In this document: in pieces, positions 17,127-26,528 of the stretch
Layout of the letters: each line of letters begins with the position of its first letter
Position numbering within the stretch: the stretch's first letter is position 1
Assembly: GCA_041737175.1 (NCBI GenBank)
Contig: JBGSSF010000003.1
Location: 1-64,000 of the forward strand
Source: UBA5072 sp041737175
GTDB lineage: Bacteria; Bacteroidota; Bacteroidia; Bacteroidales; UBA10428
Length of the DNA stretch: 64,000 nucleotides
Direction: 5' to 3'
Made by a program: the position numbers and the translations under genes
Notes under the pieces: generated by a model
Seen by the model: the letters and a program-made list of their open reading frames with translations, nothing else
Databases searched by the model: none
Told to the model about the DNA's origin: nothing

Positions 17127-20073
17127 ATATTAGGGCGTTATACAATATCTCTACCGGATGCAGGGCCTGCACTCCCGTTCCATCCAGTATCTGTTGCCGG
17201 CAGCTGTTACCAGCAGCACTAATAATGGTTCCGGGCTCTGAGTTACGGACAGCTGGAAAAAGAACCATCTCCCCTATTTTCATGGACAGCTCGTAATGCC
17301 GCTTTTCATATCCGAAAGCACCTGCCATACCACAGCAGCCTGATTTGATTTCCTCAACCGTGTAGTTTTCCGGAATGGAAAGCATGGTTTTAGCTGCGGT
17401 CGTGGTTGCGATGGATTTTTGCTGGCAGTGCCCGTGCAGTTTGATATGTGCCTTTTCCTCCGTAAATGCTTTACGGTCAATTCTGCCGGCGTTGAATTCA
17501 GAAGCGATGAACTCTTCAATGGTCAGGCAATGGCTTGAAATTCTCCTGGCATCTTCCTGCAATTCCTTACTTACAAGGTCGGGGTATTCGTCCCTGAACG
17601 AAAGGATAGCTGACGGTTCAATGCCGACCAAAATTCTGTTTTCATTCAATAATTTTCTGAATATCCTGGTATTCTCCGTTGCAATTTTTTGGGCTTTTCG
17701 CAATAGGCCTTTGGATATGTAGGTTCTCCCACTTTCCAGAGCGGATGAAAAGCTGACTGCATAACCGAGTCCGGTGAGAAGTTTTACAGCCGCAATACCT
17801 TTTTCTGCATCGAGATAGTCTGTGATCTCATCCAGAAAAAGACACACTTCAGGTTTGTCTTCCGCTGCAGCAGAAATGCCGGCATTCAGATAACCATTCT
17901 GTTTCAGCCATGATTCCAGATTCTTTGGCGAAAGCAAAGGCAATTTTCGCTCCTGCGCAAACCCCAGTACCAGTTTAACAATACCCGAAATGATCTTACT
18001 TGAAAATAGGGTATTGTATAATACCGGGAAATAGGAATTGATCTTGTGAATCCTGCCAATATGGGCGATCAGCCATGAAGACATCAGCACACCCTTTTTA
18101 TCATGATAATGCTGCAGGAATTCCGCTTTCAGTTTTGCCATATCCACATTGGATGGGCATTCGGATTTGCATCCCTTGCATGAGAGACATAAATCCAACA
18201 GATCATAAACTGCTTCAAGTGACATGGAATTACCTTTCGCCGGGTTGGTCAGGTACTCTCGTAGGGCATTTGCCCTGGCGCGTGTGGTAGTCTGTTCATC
18301 ACGGGTGGCCATAAAACTGGGGCACATGGTTCCACCCATCAGGGCTGATTTGCGGCAATCGCCTGAACCGTTGCATTGTTCAATGTGCCGGAGCAAACCC
18401 TGTGTGGAAGAGTAATCAAAGACAGTTGCGAATTTCCTCTCCTTCGCTTTGAGATCGTACCGCAACGAAGTATCCATGGCGGGAGTATCTGTTATTTTCC
18501 CCCTGTTGAATATTCCCTGTGGATCCCAGGTCATTTTAACCTGTTTCATGAGTTCATAGTTGACTTCACCAACAATGACTGGAATGAACTCACCCCTCAA
18601 CCTGCCGTCTCCGTGCTCACCGCTGAGGGAACCGCGGTATTTTTTCACGAGCAGGGCAACTTCAGTTGCAACCTTTCGGAACAATTCAACGCCTTTTGGA
18701 TCTTTGAGACTCAGTACAGGTCGCATATGCAGTTCTCCCGTACCTATGTGCGCATGAAATACACAATCAAGATTATATTCTGCAAGGAGGCTTTTTACAT
18801 CCCTTATATAATCCGGCATAAGATCAGGCCGGACAGCAGTGTCTTCAACCAGGGAAACCGGTTTGGCATCTCCGGGGATATTTGTCAGAACACCCAGTCC
18901 GGATTTTCGAAGAGCCCATACCTTAATGATATCTGCACCGGTAACAAGGGGAAAATGATATCCCAGACCGGCCTGTCTGAGATCTTTCTCAAGATTTTGT
19001 TTAATTTCCAGGATTTCATCCATGGACTCCCGGGCGAATTCAACAATCAGAATAGCTCCCGGATCGCCCTGGACAAAGAACCTGTTCCGGCGTTGTTCAA
19101 TATTGGATTTCGTACAATCCAGAATAGTCTTGTCCATCAGCTCAACAGCTCCGGGATTGTGCCGGAGACATATCAGATTAGCCTGCAAGGCCTCTTCGAG
19201 TGTATGAAAGTGAACGCAAACAAGTCCCTTTTCCCTGGGAGGAACAGGCACCAGGTTCAATTTTATTTCAGTGATGAAGGCCAGCGTACCTTCAGATCCG
19301 GCCAACAACCTGGAGAAATTGAAGGGCAAACCATTGCCGGTAAAAGGATCGGAAGGAATGAGCAAATCAAGGGCATAGCCGGTATTGCGTCTTTTTATGG
19401 CAGGATCCGGAAATTCCCTGATGATCTGGTCCCTGATTTCAGGCTTTGACAACATGTCATAGATGTTCCTGTAAAGTTTGCTTTCCAGGTTTTTTCCCTC
19501 CAGTTTTCCTAAAAATGCCTGTTTGTCAAGGGCATTGAAAACAGCCGGCTCTCCATCACTCAGCAGCGCTTTCACCTCCAGAAGATGATCACGCGTACTG
19601 CCATATATCAGTGAATGCGAGCCGCACGCGTTGTTGCCGACCATGCCTCCGATCATGCAACGATTGGAAGTGGATGTTTCCGGACCAAAAAACAAGCCTT
19701 TTTCGGCCAGTTTCAGGTTCAGTTCATCGAGCACCACGCCTGGCTGGACACGCGCAAAACCATTTGAAATGTCAATTTCAAGTACCCGTGTGAAATACTT
19801 TGACACGTCTACAACAATTCCATTTCCAACTACCTGGCCGGCCAGGGATGTGCCGGCAGTTCTTGGTATCAGGGTTGTTCCGTTATCAGAAGCAAAACGG
19901 ATCAGCTTCTGGATGTCTTCCGGGATGGCCGGACGGGCGACAGCAAGAGGCAACTCTCTGTAGGCTGATGCATCTGTTGCATACAACAACCTGTTGGTCA
20001 TATCGGTGTACAGATCACCCTGCAGCGACTTTGCCAGGTCATTTAAAAGATTCGTCTTTGTAGTCGTTTTCAT
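17125..20073 (-). CDS. FAD-linked D-2-hydroxyacid dehydrogenase with Fe-S and CCG domains (YdiJ/GlcDF-like)
   Basis: 982 residues fusing three parts. The first is an FAD-binding type 4 domain (LIPRTAGTSLAGQVVGNGIV near residue 55-75). The second is an FAD-oxidase C-terminal domain with HAHIGTGELHMRP. The third is an iron-sulfur region with CNGSGDC (near 565), TMCPSF and CLSCKGCKSECP (near 628). A heterodisulfide-reductase-like C-terminus follows, with HGHCQQKS (near 878) and CCGMAGAFGYE (near 910). This is the YdiJ architecture, whose characterised members oxidise D-2-hydroxyglutarate or D-lactate and pass electrons to the quinone pool. The exact substrate is open. It stands alone, divergent from the pta operon. 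Confidence 0.88.
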   Translation of the reverse strand: MKTTTKTNLLNDLAKSLQGDLYTDMTNRLLYATDASAYRELPLAVARPAIPEDIQKLIRFASDNGTTLIPRTAGTSLAGQVVGNGIVVDVSKYFTRVLEIDISNGFARVQPGVVLDELNLKLAEKGLFFGPETSTSNRCMIGGMVGNNACGSHSLIYGSTRDHLLEVKALLSDGEPAVFNALDKQAFLGKLEGKNLESKLYRNIYDMLSKPEIRDQIIREFPDPAIKRRNTGYALDLLIPSDPFTGNGLPFNFSRLLAGSEGTLAFITEIKLNLVPVPPREKGLVCVHFHTLEEALQANLICLRHNPGAVELMDKTILDCTKSNIEQRRNRFFVQGDPGAILIVEFARESMDEILEIKQNLEKDLRQAGLGYHFPLVTGADIIKVWALRKSGLGVLTNIPGDAKPVSLVEDTAVRPDLMPDYIRDVKSLLAEYNLDCVFHAHIGTGELHMRPVLSLKDPKGVELFRKVATEVALLVKKYRGSLSGEHGDGRLRGEFIPVIVGEVNYELMKQVKMTWDPQGIFNRGKITDTPAMDTSLRYDLKAKERKFATVFDYSSTQGLLRHIEQCNGSGDCRKSALMGGTMCPSFMATRDEQTTTRARANALREYLTNPAKGNSMSLEAVYDLLDLCLSCKGCKSECPSNVDMAKLKAEFLQHYHDKKGVLMSSWLIAHIGRIHKINSYFPVLYNTLFSSKIISGIVKLVLGFAQERKLPLLSPKNLESWLKQNGYLNAGISAAAEDKPEVCLFLDEITDYLDAEKGIAAVKLLTGLGYAVSFSSALESGRTYISKGLLRKAQKIATENTRIFRKLLNENRILVGIEPSAILSFRDEYPDLVSKELQEDARRISSHCLTIEEFIASEFNAGRIDRKAFTEEKAHIKLHGHCQQKSIATTTAAKTMLSIPENYTVEEIKSGCCGMAGAFGYEKRHYELSMKIGEMVLFPAVRNSEPGTIISAAGNSCRQQILDGTGVQALHPVEILYNALI

Positions 20074-20268
20074 TATATCAGAACCTGTGGATAAATAGTA
20101 TTTTTTAGTACTGTAAAACTAATGATTTAGCCCGTACTTTATATCCCTTACCTGTAAACCTGTGCTTGACTTTTATCACCATCTGTTTCAGAAAAAAGCA
20201 ATAATTTACAGCCGTGGGGAATGAGACCATTATTTATCATTCCTTTACGGTAGAAAAGGTTTTTTAGT

Positions 20269-20276
20269 TATCTTTA
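20269..20276 (+). promoter_or_regulatory. Candidate promoter -7 element of the pta operon
   Basis: TATCTTTA matches TAnnTTTG except for the last base, 35 bp before the pta ATG. The longer context TTATCTTTAGA recurs upstream of the CotH-like gene at 28751. Confidence 0.35.
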
Positions 20277-20311
20277 GAGTCTGGTTAAACCAAATTAACA
20301 CCTGATATACA

Positions 20312-21316
20312 ATGAATTTGATAGAGCAAATTAAAGAGAATGCAAAATTAAACCAGCAAAGAATTGTCCTTCCTGAAGGTTATGAAGAACGGACCATTAA
20401 AGCAGCCGACATTGTTCTGAAGGAAGGAATTGCCAAGGTAACCCTCCTTGGAAATACCCAGGAAATAGAAGATCACGCGAATAAGCTTGGTCTGAAACAT
20501 ATCAGCAAGGCAACACTGATTGATCCCCTGAAATCTGAAAAAAGAGAGGCCTACGCGGATATGATGGTTGATCTGCGTAAATCAAAAGGGCTGACAAAAG
20601 ACGAAGCATTAAAATTATTGCAGAATCCTTTGTATTTTGCAACCGTGATGATCAAGTACGGCGATGCAGACGGCGAGGTAGCCGGTGCGGACAATGCCAC
20701 AGGCGACGTTTTAAGGCCTGCTTTTCAGTTTGTTAAGACATTACCGGGCATTACCGTGGTATCCGGAGCATTTTTGATGTTTTTGAAAGACACGGAATTT
20801 GGTGAGAATGGTCTGATGGTTTTCGCTGATTGTGCTGTGCACCCGAACCCCAATGACAAGGAGCTTGCTGAAATTGCCGTTGCAACTGCGAAAACAACAA
20901 GGGCCCTGGCCCACATCGAACCGCGCATTGCCATGTTGAGCTTTTCCACCAAGGGCAGTGCCAGTCATGAACTGGTTGATAAAGTTGTCAGCGCCACACG
21001 CATAGCCTCAGAAATGGATCCTTCGTTACAGATTGACGGAGAATTACAGGCTGACGCAGCCATTGTTGAATCGATCGGCTTAAAGAAAGCACCGGGCAGC
21101 AAAATTGCGGGTAAAGCAAATGTGCTGATATTCCCGAATCTGGAATGTGGCAACATCGCATACAAGCTGGTTCAAAGGCTGGGACATGCTGAGGCAATCG
21201 GACCCGTTCTGCAGGGGATGGCAGCTCCCATCAATGATCTTTCCAGGGGATGCTCAGTGAGCGATATTGTCGACATGATCGCCATTACAGCCAATCAGGC
21301 CATCGGATCAAAGTAA
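20312..21316 (+). CDS. pta: Phosphate acetyltransferase
   Basis: Converts acetyl-CoA and phosphate to acetyl phosphate and CoA. The 334-residue protein is the short PTA_PTB form without the N-terminal DRTGG extension. Typical blocks are QQRIVLPEGYEERT, VAGADNATGDVLRPAFQ, the FADCAVHPNPN loop and DGELQADAAIV, with NVLIFPNLECGNIAYKLVQR close to the end. It is the first gene of a five-gene operon with 10-44 bp gaps and supplies acetyl phosphate to the acetate kinase two genes downstream. Cytosolic. Confidence 0.94.
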   Translation: MNLIEQIKENAKLNQQRIVLPEGYEERTIKAADIVLKEGIAKVTLLGNTQEIEDHANKLGLKHISKATLIDPLKSEKREAYADMMVDLRKSKGLTKDEALKLLQNPLYFATVMIKYGDADGEVAGADNATGDVLRPAFQFVKTLPGITVVSGAFLMFLKDTEFGENGLMVFADCAVHPNPNDKELAEIAVATAKTTRALAHIEPRIAMLSFSTKGSASHELVDKVVSATRIASEMDPSLQIDGELQADAAIVESIGLKKAPGSKIAGKANVLIFPNLECGNIAYKLVQRLGHAEAIGPVLQGMAAPINDLSRGCSVSDIVDMIAITANQAIGSK

Positions 21317-21349
21317 ATTACCGGTTTTTAACATTACAATATTCGGATT

Positions 21350-22303
21350 ATGGCAGAAGTTATTGTTGAATCGATTGAGAATTACGGTCTCATTCAAAAA
21401 TCGCGCCCGAGGACACTTTTCTCAAGAGTCGGAGTTGTAGGATGCGGTACAGTTGGACAGAGCATTGTCCTTCTGATCAGTCAGAAAGAGCTCGAGGTTG
21501 TTTTTATTGAGCTGTCTGAAGAGAAGGTCAGCTCAGCCATCTCAAGAATGGGTGAGGAACTGGATAACATGATCGGTCGCTGGGGAATGACACCCGGCGA
21601 AAAAAGAGCAATCCTGTCCAGGATCAGCGGACATGTCGGTTATGAACACCTGCGCGGTTGTGACCTGGTGATCGAGGCCATCCGTTCGAAAACCCGTGAG
21701 CAAAGGATAACCTGCAGGAAAGAAGTCTTTAAGAACATTGAGAAATATGTCTCACCTGAAACCATTATTGCCACAAATTCCACTACCATAGCTATTACGG
21801 AGCTTTCCTCCGAACTTGAATACAAAGAGCGCTGTGTGAGTCTCCATTTCATTACAAGTGCGCCAGGTGCAAAAATGATTGAAGTGGTAAGGAGTCTTTA
21901 CACCTCGGACGAAGTATTCGACAGGGTTAGCAAATTCATCAACATGATCGGAAAGATCCTTGTGCAGGTCCAGGAATCTCCCGGACTTATAAGCATCCGG
22001 CTTTTCGTCACCATGGTTAATGAAGCCTGCGAAATTCTGATGGAAGGTGTGGGCAATAAGTTCGATATTGATACCACCATGCGGGTAGGTCTTGGCCTTT
22101 CCCTGGGACCTTTTGAGCTGGCTGATAAGATTGGCCTGGACAAAGTTGAACGGTGGATGGATAACCTCTACGGCGAGTTCGGTGATATCAAATACAAGGC
22201 TTCACCGGTAATCAAGAGGCATGTGCGGGCTCATCAGTTTGGTCGTGCCACCGGGAAGGGATTTTATACTTACGACGAAACAGGTAAAAAATTATGTGAT
22301 TGA
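21350..22303 (+). CDS. 3-hydroxyacyl-CoA dehydrogenase family protein (divergent active site)
   Basis: 317 residues with the 3HCDH N- and C-terminal domains; the likely reaction is acetoacetyl-CoA to 3-hydroxybutyryl-CoA. The NAD motif is GCGTVGQS at 31-38, a variant of GAGTMG. His166 (in SLHF) and Glu178 (in MIEVV) fit the catalytic dyad. Two normally fixed elements are altered: FNPVP after the His reads ITSAP, and the Asn of PGFVxNR is Ile216 in PGLISIR. The C-terminal domain keeps LGPFELADKIGLD and GRATGKGFYTY. Its place between pta and ackA, upstream of ptb-buk, supports a role in butyrate formation, but the substitutions leave substrate and even activity uncertain. Confidence 0.8.
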   Translation: MAEVIVESIENYGLIQKSRPRTLFSRVGVVGCGTVGQSIVLLISQKELEVVFIELSEEKVSSAISRMGEELDNMIGRWGMTPGEKRAILSRISGHVGYEHLRGCDLVIEAIRSKTREQRITCRKEVFKNIEKYVSPETIIATNSTTIAITELSSELEYKERCVSLHFITSAPGAKMIEVVRSLYTSDEVFDRVSKFINMIGKILVQVQESPGLISIRLFVTMVNEACEILMEGVGNKFDIDTTMRVGLGLSLGPFELADKIGLDKVERWMDNLYGEFGDIKYKASPVIKRHVRAHQFGRATGKGFYTYDETGKKLCD

Positions 22304-22347
22304 TATCCCTGCATTTGAACTAAATAATTGAAAAATCAAATTTTGAA

Positions 22348-23559
22348 ATGAAGGTATTGGTATTGAATTGCGGCAGTTCTTCCATCAAATTCCAGTTGTT
22401 TGATATGGATAGCACAACAACCATGACCAAAGGCATTGCTGAGAAAGTCGGTCTTAAAGGGTCATTTGTAAAACTGGAAAAAGCGAATGGAGACAAGGTC
22501 CGTTTTGAGGGGGAAATACTTGACCATCAGACCGGTATAGAATACATTCTGGGTATTATTACCAGTCAGAAACATGGCTGCATTAAAAATCTGGATGCCA
22601 TTGATGCTGTCGGCCACCGTGTGGTGAACGGCGGAGAAAAATTTAATAAAAGCGCTTTAATTACCGATGAAGTACTGGTTGAGGTGGAAAAGTGCATTGA
22701 CATCGCTCCGCTACATAATCCGGCAAACCTGAAAGGCATATACGCGATCAATTCGCTTATGCCAAGCAAGCAGCAGGTTGCGGTGTTTGATACTGCATTT
22801 CATCAGACCTTGCCCAAGCATGTGTTTATGTACGCCATTCCCTACTCGCTTTATAAAAAATACGGAATCAGAAAATATGGTTTTCACGGCACAAGTCATT
22901 TTTACATCAGCAAACGTGCCTGTGAGATACTGAAAACCGACATAAAAACCAAGCGGATTATCACTGTGCATTTGGGTAACGGTGCATCCATGGCCGCTGT
23001 GAAATTCGGTGAATCAGTGGATACATCCATGGGATTTACGCCCATTGAGGGACTGATCATGGGTACACGTTCAGGAGACCTTGACATCGGTGTCCTCACC
23101 TACATCATGGACAAAGAAGAAATCGGCATATCTCAGATCGGCACACTGGTCAATAAGCAAAGCGGCATGCTCGGTATTACAGGTATCTCATCGGATATGC
23201 GCGAAATTGAAGATGCAGCCTTCAAAGATAAAAATGAGCGGGCCAGGTTGGGATTGGATATGTACCATTACCGGGTGAAGAAATATCTTGGCGCTTATGC
23301 TGCCGCCATGGGAGGTGTCGATATTGTTGTTTTTGCAGGTGGTATTGGAGAGAATGCCCCGGAATCGAGGGAAGCAATATGTAATGATATGGAATTCTTT
23401 GGAATTGAGTTGGACGCCGACAAGAACAATGGTCTCCGATCCAAAGAGGCTGTGATCAGCAAGGCAGGATCCCGGGTAACCGTTATGGTAGTGCCTACCA
23501 ATGAAGAACTTGTAATCGCCCAGGACACGGATAGAATCATCTCTGAACTGAAACGCTAA
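22348..23559 (+). CDS. ackA: Acetate kinase
   Basis: Makes ATP and acetate from acetyl phosphate. 403 residues, full length for the ASKHA-fold family. N-terminal VLNCGSSSIKFQLFD (Asn at the start of the nucleotide/Mg site), FDTAFHQTLP with the catalytic Asp, YGFHGTSH, the HLGNGASM phosphate loop, DTSMGFTPIEGLIMGTRSGD, and FAGGIGENAPESR are all present. It follows the 3-hydroxyacyl-CoA dehydrogenase by 44 bp and precedes ptb by 10 bp, so acetate and butyrate branches are co-expressed. Confidence 0.96.
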   Translation: MKVLVLNCGSSSIKFQLFDMDSTTTMTKGIAEKVGLKGSFVKLEKANGDKVRFEGEILDHQTGIEYILGIITSQKHGCIKNLDAIDAVGHRVVNGGEKFNKSALITDEVLVEVEKCIDIAPLHNPANLKGIYAINSLMPSKQQVAVFDTAFHQTLPKHVFMYAIPYSLYKKYGIRKYGFHGTSHFYISKRACEILKTDIKTKRIITVHLGNGASMAAVKFGESVDTSMGFTPIEGLIMGTRSGDLDIGVLTYIMDKEEIGISQIGTLVNKQSGMLGITGISSDMREIEDAAFKDKNERARLGLDMYHYRVKKYLGAYAAAMGGVDIVVFAGGIGENAPESREAICNDMEFFGIELDADKNNGLRSKEAVISKAGSRVTVMVVPTNEELVIAQDTDRIISELKR

Positions 23560-23569
23560 AAAGAAAAAA

Positions 23570-24469
23570 ATGATCCTGAAATCACTGGGCAATTTCGTTG
23601 AAATTGCTGCCCAGAAAGGCAAAAAGAGACTGGCAGTGGCCGTAGCCCAGGATGAAGATGTGCTCAAAGCCATTAAATCGGCTATGCAGGCTGGGATTAT
23701 TATCCCTACTCTTGTGGGTGACAGGCACGAGATATTGATCTCGGCAGAGCATGCAGAACTGGATTTGTCAGGAATTGAAATCTTCCATGAGCCCGACAGG
23801 CAGAATGCATGCCTGGTCGCTGTGAAGCTTGTAAGAAACGGTCGCGCAGATATTTTAATGAAGGGACTTGTCAGTAGCGGAGTATTGCTGAAAGCCATCC
23901 TGGATAAGGAAACTGGATTGCTCAAAGGCAATTTGCTCAGTCACGTTGCTTTTTTTGAAACAAGTTTTTATCATAAGATTCTATGTATTACCGATGCTGC
24001 TTTAAATATATGTCCCGATTTCAATGAAAAATGCGCGATAGTCAACAATGCAGTATCTGTTTTCCACAAACTCGGGATCAGTAATCCCCGTGTGGCTGTC
24101 CTGGCTGCTGTAGAAACAGTCAATCCCAGGATGGAGGCAACTGTGCATGGCGCTATGCTTACCATGATGCAAAAACGAAACCAGATTGAAGGCTGCATTA
24201 TTGATGGTCCTCTGGCTCTTGATAATGCAGTTTCCGCTGATGCAGCAAAACATAAGGGATTAAAATCGGAAGTTGCCGGTGATGCTGATATTTTGGTGAC
24301 ACCTGATCTGAATTCTGGCAACATGCTTTATAAATCCCTCAATTTTCTGGGTGGCGCCTTTGTAGCAGCCATTGTGGCCGGTGCCAGTGTACCGGTTGTG
24401 CTGACTTCCAGGGCCGACCAGGATAAAAGTAAATTCATGTCCATTGCCCTGGCAGCTGCCATGACCTGA
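23570..24469 (+). CDS. ptb: Phosphate butyryltransferase
   Basis: Exchanges CoA for phosphate on butyryl-CoA, probably also branched-chain acyl-CoAs. 299 residues, the length of Ptb rather than Pta. Conserved blocks are RADILMKGLVSSGVLLKAILDKETGL, AVLAAVETVNPRMEAT, the CIIDGPLALDNAVS loop, ADILVTPDLNSGNMLYKSL and VVLTSRAD near the C-terminus. It lies 10 bp after ackA and 18 bp before buk, its partner enzyme. The alternative of a second acetyl-specific transferase is less likely given the adjacent butyrate kinase. Confidence 0.92.
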   Translation: MILKSLGNFVEIAAQKGKKRLAVAVAQDEDVLKAIKSAMQAGIIIPTLVGDRHEILISAEHAELDLSGIEIFHEPDRQNACLVAVKLVRNGRADILMKGLVSSGVLLKAILDKETGLLKGNLLSHVAFFETSFYHKILCITDAALNICPDFNEKCAIVNNAVSVFHKLGISNPRVAVLAAVETVNPRMEATVHGAMLTMMQKRNQIEGCIIDGPLALDNAVSADAAKHKGLKSEVAGDADILVTPDLNSGNMLYKSLNFLGGAFVAAIVAGASVPVVLTSRADQDKSKFMSIALAAAMT

Positions 24470-24487
24470 AAATTTAATTAACCGGTT

Positions 24488-25651
24488 ATGAATCATAAAA
24501 TACTCGCTATCAATCCAGGGTCAACATCGACCAAAATTGCGGTTTATCATAATGCAAAACCGGTTTTCCTGAAGAACATCCTGCACAATCCGGACCAGCT
24601 GGCAGAATTCGCAAGAATAAGCGACCAGTATGAATTCAGAAAGAACATCGTTCTGAAGGAGCTGAAGGACTCTCACATCAATATTGAAATCATTGAAGTG
24701 ATTGTTGGTCGCGGAGGTCTTGTGCATCCTATTGAATCAGGTGTTTACCGGGTGAATGACCGGCTGAGGCATGACCTGCTCGAAGGCGTGATGGGTGAAC
24801 ATGCCAGCAACCTGGGCGGTCTCATCGCTTATGATATTGCAAAGGATTCGCAAAATTGCAAAGCTTACATAGCTGATCCTGTTGTGGTTGATGAACTGCA
24901 GGATGTAGCACGCATATCTGGTCATCCCAGGTTTCAGAGATATTCAATCTTTCATGCACTCAATCAGAAGGCTACTGCACGTGCTTATGCGCGACTTACG
25001 AATCACAGGTACGAAGACCTGAACCTGGTAATCGCGCACCTGGGTGGTGGCATATCAGTGGGAGCGCATCGCAAGGGAAAGGTCATTGATGTAAACCAGG
25101 CACTGAATGGGGAGGGACCTTTTTCACCTGAGCGCTCGGGAACTCTTCCTGCATTGGCGCTTGCGAAACTCTGTTTTGAAGGTTCCAATACACTGGATGA
25201 AATCAAAAGGATGATAACCGGTGAGGGCGGCTATGTGGCGTATATGGGAACGAACAGCGCCTATGAAGTGGAGTTGCTGGCACAGGATGGTGATGACAAA
25301 GCCAGGCTCATACAGGATGCCATGTCATACCAGATCGGTAAGGAAATAGCAGCTATGTGCGCGGTTTTACATGGTGAAGTGGATGCCATTATTCTCACCG
25401 GCGGTATTTCTCACAATCCCATGGTGGTTGAATACATCAAGAAGATGGTATCTTTTATCGCCCCTGTGGTGATATACCCTGGCGAAGATGAGATGCACGC
25501 CCTGGCCATGAACGGACTTATGGTATTGAAAGGCGAGATAAAACCACGGGAATACGATGAATCTACCATGGTGAATGTTCAACTACCCATCTGGGAAGCC
25601 AAGGACAAGGAGAAGGATGAAATGATGAAGGACACCAGGAGTGAAGAGTGA
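24488..25651 (+). CDS. buk: Butyrate kinase
   Basis: Converts butyryl phosphate and ADP to butyrate and ATP, the last step of kinase-type butyrate fermentation. 387 residues of the acetate/butyrate kinase family: AINPGSTSTKIAVY at the N-terminus, GRGGLVHPIESGVY, IFHALNQKATAR, HLGGGISVGAH, ALNGEGPFSPERSGTLP and ILTGGISHNPMV. Buk is the last gene of the operon. Its final residues DTRSEE are encoded by a GAGTGAAGAGTGA stretch related to the heptamer repeat just downstream, so the native C-terminus may have been altered by repeat insertion. Confidence 0.93.
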   Translation: MNHKILAINPGSTSTKIAVYHNAKPVFLKNILHNPDQLAEFARISDQYEFRKNIVLKELKDSHINIEIIEVIVGRGGLVHPIESGVYRVNDRLRHDLLEGVMGEHASNLGGLIAYDIAKDSQNCKAYIADPVVVDELQDVARISGHPRFQRYSIFHALNQKATARAYARLTNHRYEDLNLVIAHLGGGISVGAHRKGKVIDVNQALNGEGPFSPERSGTLPALALAKLCFEGSNTLDEIKRMITGEGGYVAYMGTNSAYEVELLAQDGDDKARLIQDAMSYQIGKEIAAMCAVLHGEVDAIILTGGISHNPMVVEYIKKMVSFIAPVVIYPGEDEMHALAMNGLMVLKGEIKPREYDESTMVNVQLPIWEAKDKEKDEMMKDTRSEE

Positions 25652-25707
25652 TGTGCGGGATTTGGGTATTGGGTGTGACCCCACCCCTATACTCAAGACT
25701 CAATGCC

Positions 25708-25745
25708 CACTCATTACTCATCACTCATTACCCATCACTCATTAC
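25708..25745. repeat. Heptamer-periodic repeat array C
   Basis: Five tandem 7-mers alternating between CTCATTA and CTCATCA/CCCATCA. It lies between the convergent ends of buk and an SDR gene and reaches almost to the SDR stop codon. The buk terminus (GTGAAGAGTGATG) carries similar sequence in inverted orientation. Confidence 0.75.
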
Positions 25746-25750
25746 GGCTC

Positions 25751-26464
25751 TCAAGGGTTGGTAATAGACACCGGAATAACCTTTCCCCGCATATGCTTAT
25801 GCCCTGTCAGCGCAAAATGTCCAATGAATTCAGCCATTTCTCCCGGTTGAAGCTGAGCTTTATAGCCCGGGAAAGCTTCTTCAAGCATTTCAGTCTGTAC
25901 CGACCCAAGCGCAAGACAGTTAAAGGCAATCCGGGTATCCTTGAATTCTTCGCTAAGACATTCAGTGAGACAGGCCAGCGCAGCTTTGCTTGCACTGTAA
26001 TAACTCAGACCCGGGAATTTCTGACTCCCCTGAAATCCGCCCATACTGCTTATATTTACCACATGGGTTGGTCCCTGTCTGCCCATCAGGGGCATGAGCT
26101 GACGGATGAACACAGCAGGAGCGATGAAATTCACATGGAATAAACGGCTGATCTCATCGAGTCCTATATCCATGAAAGGTTTATTGACCAACAATCCGGC
26201 ATTGTTAATCAGGATATCTATTTGTTTGATATCGCGGGTAAGTTTTTTTAAAGTTTTATCCGGATTCAAAAGAAATTCATCCAGGTCGAAAACCATGGGA
26301 TGCACATGCGATGACTTGTTTAATCCTGCACATTCAGTTGCAAGCTGTCCCAGACCTGCCTTATTCCGTGAAAGCGCGAATATCTCACAATGTTTCATCC
26401 CCGCGAAGTATTTGGCAGTTGCGAAGCCTATACCCCTGCTTGCACCAGTAATAATTACAACCAT
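25751..26464 (-). CDS. SDR family oxidoreductase
   Basis: 237-residue classical SDR. TGASRGIG is at residues 6-13, NNAG follows in DILINNAGLLVNKPF, the catalytic Ser is in NISSMGGF, and YSASKAAL gives the Tyr and Lys. The segment GSVQTEMLEEAFPGY after the active site resembles enzymes that act on sepiapterin-like or 3-oxoacyl substrates; this is not enough to name a substrate. Predicted cytosolic. It is convergent with buk and divergent from a small beta-barrel protein gene. Confidence 0.82.
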   Translation of the reverse strand: MVVIITGASRGIGFATAKYFAGMKHCEIFALSRNKAGLGQLATECAGLNKSSHVHPMVFDLDEFLLNPDKTLKKLTRDIKQIDILINNAGLLVNKPFMDIGLDEISRLFHVNFIAPAVFIRQLMPLMGRQGPTHVVNISSMGGFQGSQKFPGLSYYSASKAALACLTECLSEEFKDTRIAFNCLALGSVQTEMLEEAFPGYKAQLQPGEMAEFIGHFALTGHKHMRGKVIPVSITNP

Positions 26465-26528
26465 ATTGAAAAATATATATGAATTCGTACTTTTACTTCG
26501 TTCTTAATATAAAGATAGAAAAAGAAGT

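Noticed and set aside
18376..19449. A 357-codon open frame on the plus strand
   Set aside because: It lies entirely antisense to the well-supported FAD/Fe-S dehydrogenase and its protein has no recognisable domain; it is a frame shadow.
23188..23931. A 247-codon minus-strand frame across the ackA-ptb junction
   Set aside because: Both genes on the plus strand are full-length and strongly conserved; the antisense product shows no family features.
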